Position numbers and translations under genes: made by a program
NCBI GenBank assembly: GCA_001067655.1
Contig: JUNU01000209.1
Span: 1-9,468 of the forward strand
Source of the DNA: Neisseria lactamica
GTDB taxonomy: Bacteria > Pseudomonadota > Gammaproteobacteria > Burkholderiales > Neisseriaceae
Length of the DNA stretch: 9,468 nucleotides
Reading direction: 5' to 3'
Notes under the pieces: generated by a model
The model's database searches: none
What the model saw: only the letters and a program-made list of their open reading frames with translations
Told to the model about the DNA's origin: nothing
Shown here: in pieces, positions 6,445-9,468 of the stretch
Layout of the letters: the number at the start of each line of letters is the position of its first letter
How positions within the stretch are numbered: the first letter of the stretch is position 1

Positions 6445-6624
6445 AGTGGAACTTTCCCTAATAGAAAAGACCAGTATGCGATAGCATACGACCGTTTTCT
6501 GCAAGAAAGAGTGCTAAAACTACACAAAAAGGTACATAGGGAATCATCCGGCAATATTTCTCCAAACAAACTGATTTCTGTAACGACAGTGATCTGGAAA
6601 TACGCAGGGTTCAATATGAGTTGA
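6445..6624 (+). pseudogene. Unrecognised 3' gene remnant
   Basis: An open frame of 59 codons ending in TGA at 6622-6624, with in-frame TGA at 6442-6444 just before it and no ATG until the next-to-last codon. The translation contains YAIAYDRFLQERVLKLHKKV and, further on, PNKLISVTTVIWKYAGFNMS, which looks like real protein but which I do not recognise. A canonical terminator follows 13 bases after the stop, as expected of a true gene end. Only the C-terminal part of whatever gene it was seems to remain. A TTG-started frame on the opposite strand (6614-6426) is the alternative reading and has no ribosome binding site. Confidence 0.35.
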
Positions 6625-6637
6625 GCTACTGACCAAG

Positions 6638-6674
6638 AAAAAACACTTGGCTACGAAACGCCAAGTGTTTTTTT
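6638..6674 (+). terminator. Rho-independent terminator in the relic region
   Basis: AAAAAACACTTGG (6638-6650) pairs perfectly with 6661-6673 across a 10-base loop, giving a 13-base-pair stem followed by a T run on the plus strand; the A run on the left gives T residues on the minus strand too, so it can work in both directions. It ends the plus-strand remnant and may also insulate the radical SAM operon from transcription coming from the glycine-zipper gene. Confidence 0.85.
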
Positions 6675-6719
6675 GTGCATCTGTTCCAACCGCTAGTGCT
6701 GCACTTGAAATCCGAATCT

Positions 6720-6797
6720 AAGGTCGTCTGAAAACGGCTTGGACATACCCAAGATTTGAAGGTGTTTTAACCTTGTTTCAGGTTTTCAGACGACCTT
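6720..6797 (-). terminator. Long-loop inverted uptake-sequence pair after the glycine-zipper gene
   Basis: AAGGTCGTCTGAAAAC (6720-6735) pairs with 6782-6797 over 16 bases; both arms contain exact uptake sequences (6721-6732 plus, 6785-6796 minus). The 46-base loop holds a small inner hairpin (AAGGT 6759-6763 with ACCTT 6770-6774). It lies 25 bases past the stop of the glycine-zipper gene. The large loop makes it a weaker terminator than the tight pair at 684-715. Confidence 0.6.
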
Positions 6798-6822
6798 TCA
6801 TTCAGATATTCAGACGATGGGT

Positions 6823-7254
6823 TTAATCGTCGTCGTAATCATAGTAATCATCGTCCCAGTCGCGGTAGTGTTTGCGATGATGTTTGTGTTTGTATTTCTT
6901 TTTGTAGTGCGTATCGCGGTAGTACGAATCGCCGTAGTCGTAACCGTAGCGGTCGTAGTCGTAGTCATAGTAGTGGGAATCGCGGTAACGGCGGTCGCGC
7001 AAGGCGATGTCTTCATCTTTTTGGTTCATTTTTTTGTTGTGGTAGGCATAGGCGTTACCTGCCAAACCACCTGCCACTGCGCCGATGATCGCGCTTTGTC
7101 CGTCGTTGCCCAATAGACCGCCCAAGGCTGCGCCTGCTGCCGCACCGGCGAGGGTGGCTTTTTTTTGGTTTGCCGTGCCTCGCGCTTCCGCGTGGATGGC
7201 GGGGAGGCTGAGGCTGGCGGCGAGCAATACCGCCATAAGTGGTTTCATGGTCAT
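6823..7254 (-). CDS. Secreted glycine-zipper protein with Tyr/Asp- and His/Lys-rich tail
   Basis: A 143-residue exported protein. The start at 7254 is preceded by AAGGA about 7 bases upstream; a second ATG two codons in is less well spaced. Residues 1-22 are a signal peptide (probable cleavage near AIHA/EA). Residues 35-69 are a glycine zipper with GxxxG spacing (AGAAAGAALGGLLGNDGQSA, then IIGAVAGGLAGNAYA), a pattern of close-packed membrane-associated helices seen in 2TM glycine-zipper surface proteins. The tail after residue 85 is low complexity: Tyr/Asp-rich 90-113, strongly basic KKKYKHKHHRKHYR at 118-131, and a fully acidic/aromatic end, DWDDDYYDYDDD. The last 54 residues hold 16 tyrosines. 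The function is unknown; membrane or outer-membrane attachment is inferred. It appears monocistronic, with promoter-like and terminator sequences on either side. Confidence 0.82.
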   Translation of the reverse strand: MTMKPLMAVLLAASLSLPAIHAEARGTANQKKATLAGAAAGAALGGLLGNDGQSAIIGAVAGGLAGNAYAYHNKKMNQKDEDIALRDRRYRDSHYYDYDYDRYGYDYGDSYYRDTHYKKKYKHKHHRKHYRDWDDDYYDYDDD

Positions 7255-7299
7255 TGTTTCTTCCTTTCGTGAAACACGGCAGATGCCGAAGTTATTTTC

Positions 7300-7305
7300 A
7301 TTATA
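7300..7305 (-). promoter_or_regulatory. Probable -10 element of the glycine-zipper gene
   Basis: A perfect TATAAT on the minus strand, about 45 bases before the start codon, preceded by TGAT, close to an extended -10. No convincing -35 is visible 16-18 bases further upstream, so promoter strength may depend on the extended -10 or on an activator. Confidence 0.4.
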
Positions 7306-7429
7306 ATCAGCCCTTTGTTTACCTTCGCCCGCCTGTGGAAAATTAGCGTAAACAAATGTTGCTTTTGTGCGGTACGGTTACTCGGTTGATAGATGGAAAG
7401 CCTTGTCTGTCTTGGATTTGGCGGTAACA

Positions 7430-7466
7430 AAACGCCCCGAAGCCGGTATGCGGTTTCGGGGCGTTT
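7430..7466 (-). terminator. Strong hairpin terminator of the metP-metS transcript
   Basis: AAACGCCCCGAA (7430-7441) pairs with TTCGGGGCGTTT (7455-7466), and the inner bases 7442-7445 with 7451-7454 extend the stem to about 16 base pairs around a 5-base loop. In the direction of transcription it is followed by TTTTGTT. It lies 48 bases past the metS stop. This is not made of uptake sequences, unlike most terminators here. Confidence 0.85.
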
Positions 7467-7470
7467 GGGT

Positions 7471-7482
7471 TTCAGACGACCT
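7471..7482 (-). repeat. Single DNA uptake sequence
   Basis: An exact TTCAGACGACCT (AGGTCGTCTGAA on minus) between the metS stop and the terminator hairpin, without a partner in inverted orientation nearby. Confidence 0.9.
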
Positions 7483-7514
7483 GTGCGGTGTCTGCAACAC
7501 TTGTTGGAAAAAGC

Positions 7515-7607
7515 CTATTCTTCAGGCAGCCGCCATACGGACAGAATGAACCCGCCCCAGATGACGACGAGTGCGATAATCATCATGATGATGGCTGAAG
7601 TACTCAT
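7515..7607 (-). CDS. metS: Small subunit of NSS-family Met/Ala importer (MetS-like), 30 residues
   Basis: A 30-codon gene starting MSTSAIIMMIIALVV, continuing IWGGFILSVW and ending RLPEE. It is one transmembrane helix (about residues 5-25) with a short charged C-terminus. This is the typical shape and sequence style of the MetS small subunit that accompanies the MetP transporter, first described in Corynebacterium glutamicum, where both are needed for methionine uptake. The start codon overlaps the transporter stop as ATGA, and AAGGAG lies about 7 bases upstream (plus 7615-7620), a better ribosome binding site than most in the window. A strong terminator follows. It is easily missed in annotation because of its size. 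Confidence 0.85.
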   Translation of the reverse strand: MSTSAIIMMIIALVVIWGGFILSVWRLPEE

Positions 7608-9139
7608 TCTTTGTCTCCTTGTTCATGTTCGTGTTCGTCTTTGACGTTGAAGTTTTGACCATGTTTCCAAGGCAGAAGCGACAGCAACACGGCGATGACA
7701 ATCAGACCGATCGACATACCCCAGCCGAAGATATTGAGGAAATCGCTGGGATATTTTGAGTAGTTTTCTTTAAGCAGGCCGATTGTGTCTTGGTACAACA
7801 TATAGCCGAGCATGGCGACGGTAAAGATGACGCAGGCAGTCCAAATCGCGCCGACGCGGACGGAGGAGAGCGCGTTCAGATGGTTGCGCAGCTCGGGCAG
7901 TTTGCGCAGGGCGATGATGGCCAAAACATAGACGAAGCCGGCGGCGACGATGCCGTAGGTGTTGACGAATTTGTCCAATACGTCCAAAACGGGCAGGCCG
8001 GTGGTCGTGCCGAAGAGCAGGGTGGAGATAATGCCCATCGGAATGCAGACAAGCAGGGTAGCGTTGACGCGGCCGATGTTCAATTTGTCCTGAATGGCGG
8101 CAACGATGACTTCGACGATGGAAATCATCGAGGTAATGCCTGCGAATACCAGCGAACCGAAGAACAATACGCCGATCAGCGCACCCATCGGAGCTTGGTT
8201 GATGATGGTCGGGAAGGCGATGAAAGCCAAACCGATGCCGCTGGAAGCAACTTGACTGACGGCTTGTCCATTGGCTTGTGCTATAAAGCCCAGCGCGGCG
8301 AATACGCCGATACCGGCGAGTAATTCAAAGCTGCTGTTGGCAAAGCCGACAACCAAGCCGGTACCGCCCAAGTCGGTTTTTTTCTTCAGGTAGGAAGAGT
8401 AAGTCACCATGATGCCGAAGCAGATGGAGAGCGAGAAGAAAATCTGACCGTATGCGGCAACCCAGACTCTAGGATCGGAAAGTTTCGACCAGTCGGGCGT
8501 AAACAGCGCGTCCAAGCCCTTAGCCGCGCCCGGCAGCGTCAGCGAGATGCCGACCATGATGATGAACATAATCAACAGCAGCGGCATGAAAAACGAAGAT
8601 GCGCCTGCCACGCCTTTTTGTACGCCCAAAGCCATGATGATGCAGGTAAACAACCATACGCCGATCAGCGGGCCGACGACTTTGCCGACAAAATCCAAGC
8701 CTAAAGCTTCAGGACCTGCCATGTTCAAAAAGTCTTTAAAGAAAAACGCCTGCGGATCTGCGCCCCATGCCGCGTTCAGCGAGTAATACGCATAGCTTGC
8801 CGACCAGCCGATGATGACCGCGTAGTAGATACAGATGATGACGTTGGTCATCACGTTCCACCAGCCCACAGGCTCGAACCAGCGGCCGAGACGGCGGAAA
8901 GCCAGCGGAGCAGAGCCGCGGTAGCGGTGGCCGATGGCGTAGTCGAGCAGCAGCAGCGGGATGCCGGCGGTCAAGAGCGCGACCAGATAGGGTAGAAGAA
9001 ATGCGCCGCCGCCGTTTTCGAAGGCGATGTAGGGGAAACGCCAAATGTTGCCCAGGCCGACGGCAGAGCCGATGGCGGCAACCATAAACGCGCGGCGGTT
9101 GTTAAACGTCGCGCGTTCGTTTGTTTTGGAACCAGACAC
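7604..9139 (-). CDS. metP: Sodium-dependent NSS-family amino acid transporter, MetP-like
   Basis: A 511-residue inner-membrane protein of the neurotransmitter:sodium symporter family. The signature GSAVGLGNIWRFPY (residues 24-37), which forms the unwound helix 1 that binds substrate and Na+, is intact, as is the helix 6 region GQIFFSLSICFGIMVTY. The rest is a regular series of hydrophobic helices, consistent with 11 or 12 membrane passes, and the tail is charged and His/Glu-rich (KDEHEHEQGDKE). The start is taken as GTG at 9139 because AGAGG is 7 bases upstream and the protein then begins as relatives do; an ATG further up at 9238 would add 33 residues lying in leader sequence. Pairing with the metS-like peptide points to methionine/alanine uptake rather than a generic solute, but substrate is inferred. 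Probable promoter at 9274-9302. Confidence 0.93.
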   Translation of the reverse strand: MSGSKTNERATFNNRRAFMVAAIGSAVGLGNIWRFPYIAFENGGGAFLLPYLVALLTAGIPLLLLDYAIGHRYRGSAPLAFRRLGRWFEPVGWWNVMTNVIICIYYAVIIGWSASYAYYSLNAAWGADPQAFFFKDFLNMAGPEALGLDFVGKVVGPLIGVWLFTCIIMALGVQKGVAGASSFFMPLLLIMFIIMVGISLTLPGAAKGLDALFTPDWSKLSDPRVWVAAYGQIFFSLSICFGIMVTYSSYLKKKTDLGGTGLVVGFANSSFELLAGIGVFAALGFIAQANGQAVSQVASSGIGLAFIAFPTIINQAPMGALIGVLFFGSLVFAGITSMISIVEVIVAAIQDKLNIGRVNATLLVCIPMGIISTLLFGTTTGLPVLDVLDKFVNTYGIVAAGFVYVLAIIALRKLPELRNHLNALSSVRVGAIWTACVIFTVAMLGYMLYQDTIGLLKENYSKYPSDFLNIFGWGMSIGLIVIAVLLSLLPWKHGQNFNVKDEHEHEQGDKE

Positions 9140-9172
9140 GATGATACCTCTTGCTTTGATGTGGTATGAAAC

Positions 9173-9187
9173 AGCCGCTTGGCGGCT
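9173..9187 (-). promoter_or_regulatory. Short perfect hairpin in the metP leader
   Basis: AGCCGC and GCGGCT flank a 3-base loop, about 33 bases before the GTG start and within the predicted leader of about 130 bases. It could be an operator half-site pair or an mRNA stem-loop; there is no T run, so it is not a terminator. Function unknown. Confidence 0.35.
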
Positions 9188-9219
9188 TACGGTTATAGAA
9201 ATGAAGTCTGACAGGGGTA

Positions 9220-9231
9220 ATGTCGTCTGAA
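9220..9231 (+). repeat. Hybrid uptake sequence ATGTCGTCTGAA
   Basis: One base from the local AGGTCGTCTGAA and one base from the meningococcal ATGCCGTCTGAA. It lies in the predicted metP leader. Confidence 0.6.
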
Positions 9232-9273
9232 AAAACAATCGGCTTGTGGCCTTTGTTTACAATCTATGGCTGT

Positions 9274-9302
9274 ATCGTAAAAAAAATTAACAGGCTTGGC
9301 AA
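9274..9302 (-). promoter_or_regulatory. Probable metP-metS promoter with a T8 tract in its spacer
   Basis: On the minus strand TTGCCA (plus 9297-9302; 5 of 6) and TACGAT (plus 9274-9279; 4 of 6) are separated by exactly 17 bases. A run of eight T (plus 9279-9286) fills the end of the spacer and supplies the first base of the -10. The leader to the GTG start would be about 130 bases. Confidence 0.5.
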
Positions 9303-9342
9303 GTGGGAAAAACGGATTTTTTAGCTGTATTTCAGGCAGTTT

Positions 9343-9379
9343 GGGGAAGATGGGGGAAGATGGGATTCAGGATGGGGGG
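9343..9379 (+). other. G-rich tandem stretch, possible G-quadruplex
   Basis: Four G tracts, 9343-9346, 9352-9356, 9362-9364 and 9374-9379, are separated by loops of 5, 5 and 9 bases; the first two loops are the same AAGAT. It is upstream of the metP promoter and 38 bases from the right-hand Correia element. Confidence 0.4.
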
Positions 9380-9385
9380 CGTTTT

Positions 9386-9397
9386 TTCAGACGACCT
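9386..9397 (-). repeat. Single DNA uptake sequence
   Basis: An exact TTCAGACGACCT in the intergenic stretch upstream of metP, between the G-rich tract and the Correia element. Confidence 0.9.
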
Positions 9398-9417
9398 GTT
9401 TTTTCAAAGGGGGTATT

Positions 9418-9468
9418 TATAGTGGATTAACTTTAAATCAGGACAAGGCGACGAAGCCGCAGACAGTA
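9418..9468 (+). mobile_element. Correia repeat enclosed element (CREE), left half, cut by the window edge
   Basis: Terminal repeat TATAGTGGATTAACTTTAAA (9418-9437) followed by TCAGGACAAGGCGACGAAGC and CGCAGACAGTA, matching the left half of a Correia element as I recall it. It runs off the window. It is in the same orientation as the element at 1-48, and its terminal repeat is the exact reverse complement of that element's. Correia termini can carry outward promoter elements; here the end faces the metP upstream region. Confidence 0.9.

Larger units (their letters stand above)
6432..6718. mobile_element. Possible degenerate insertion-element or MITE relic
   Basis: The ends are imperfect inverted repeats: GATTTGGATTTGAAGTGGAAC at 6432-6452 (first 20 bases shown plus C) and, reading inward from the other side, GATTCGGATTTCAAGTGCAG plus C (6718-6698), identical at 17 of 21 positions. 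Between them lie a plus-strand open frame lacking a start and a strong terminator. The GGATTTCAAGTGCA end reminds me of IS30-family termini, but I cannot confirm this and see no transposase. An alternative is chance similarity around an ordinary gene remnant. Confidence 0.35.
6315..6822. other. Intergenic region without an intact gene
   Basis: From right to left this holds the terminator of the glycine-zipper gene (6720-6797), a degenerate element (6432-6718) with a plus-strand open frame and its own terminator, a variant uptake sequence (6408-6419) and the promoter of the radical SAM operon. The middle part is visibly more AT-rich than the flanking genes, consistent with foreign or decayed DNA. 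I see no tRNA, rRNA or recognisable complete coding sequence. Confidence 0.7.

Noticed and set aside
6426..6614. 62-codon minus-strand frame with a TTG start
   Set aside because: No ribosome binding site and no recognisable protein; the plus-strand frame with its terminator is the better reading, though that too is only a remnant.
6720..6797. Inverted pair of AGGTCGTCTGAA read as transposon terminal repeats
   Set aside because: These are DNA uptake sequences, which occur as inverted pairs at gene ends throughout this window.
6900..7000. Short tandem GTAGTC-like repeats suggesting a repeat array
   Set aside because: They are the codon-level reflection of the Tyr/Asp-rich tail of the glycine-zipper protein; units are irregular and there are no spacers, so not CRISPR or a clean microsatellite.
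9140..9238. ATG at 9238 as the start of the transporter
   Set aside because: The 33 extra residues fall in leader sequence containing an uptake-sequence variant, and the GTG at 9139 has a well-placed ribosome binding site.

Overview
The window looks like chromosomal DNA of a commensal Neisseria. Nine exact copies of the 12-base DNA uptake sequence AGGTCGTCTGAA, the dialect I associate with the N. mucosa/N. sicca group rather than the ATGCCGTCTGAA of meningococcus and gonococcus, are spread through it, several as inverted pairs that double as transcription terminators. Both ends of the window lie inside Correia repeat elements (CREE), another Neisseria hallmark. The species assignment is inference from the uptake-sequence dialect.

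Every gene I can support lies on the minus strand. Read in the direction of transcription (right to left): (1) a sodium-dependent NSS-family transporter (MetP-like, 9139-7604) overlapped by a 30-codon membrane peptide that matches the MetS small-subunit type (7607-7515), followed by a strong hairpin terminator; (2) a secreted glycine-zipper protein with a Tyr/Asp/His/Lys-rich tail (7254-6823); (3) a roughly 500-base stretch without an intact gene, holding what looks like a degenerate insertion-element relic with its own terminator; (4) a two-gene operon of a radical SAM putative DNA modification/repair protein (6314-5052) and its usual partner, a DUF4130-type protein (5032-4262), with a near-consensus promoter in front and an inverted-repeat terminator behind; (5) hldC/rfaE2 (4086-3583), overlapping by 4 bases with a birA-coaX fusion (3586-1787), followed by a terminator and then a membrane-anchored SPOR-like protein (1608-721); (6) a small exported Cys-rich Sel1-like repeat protein (548-51) that ends two bases from a Correia element.

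Functionally, the hldC-birA-coaX block is housekeeping: LPS heptose activation, biotin attachment to carboxylases and the first step of CoA synthesis. The transporter pair is probably for Met/Ala-type amino acid uptake. The least understood and most interesting part is the radical SAM/DUF4130 operon. The pair is normally associated with a uracil-DNA-glycosylase-like domain that is absent from this window, and here the radical SAM protein carries a helix-hairpin-helix and ends in a sequence, QTDLF, that fits the beta-sliding-clamp binding consensus.
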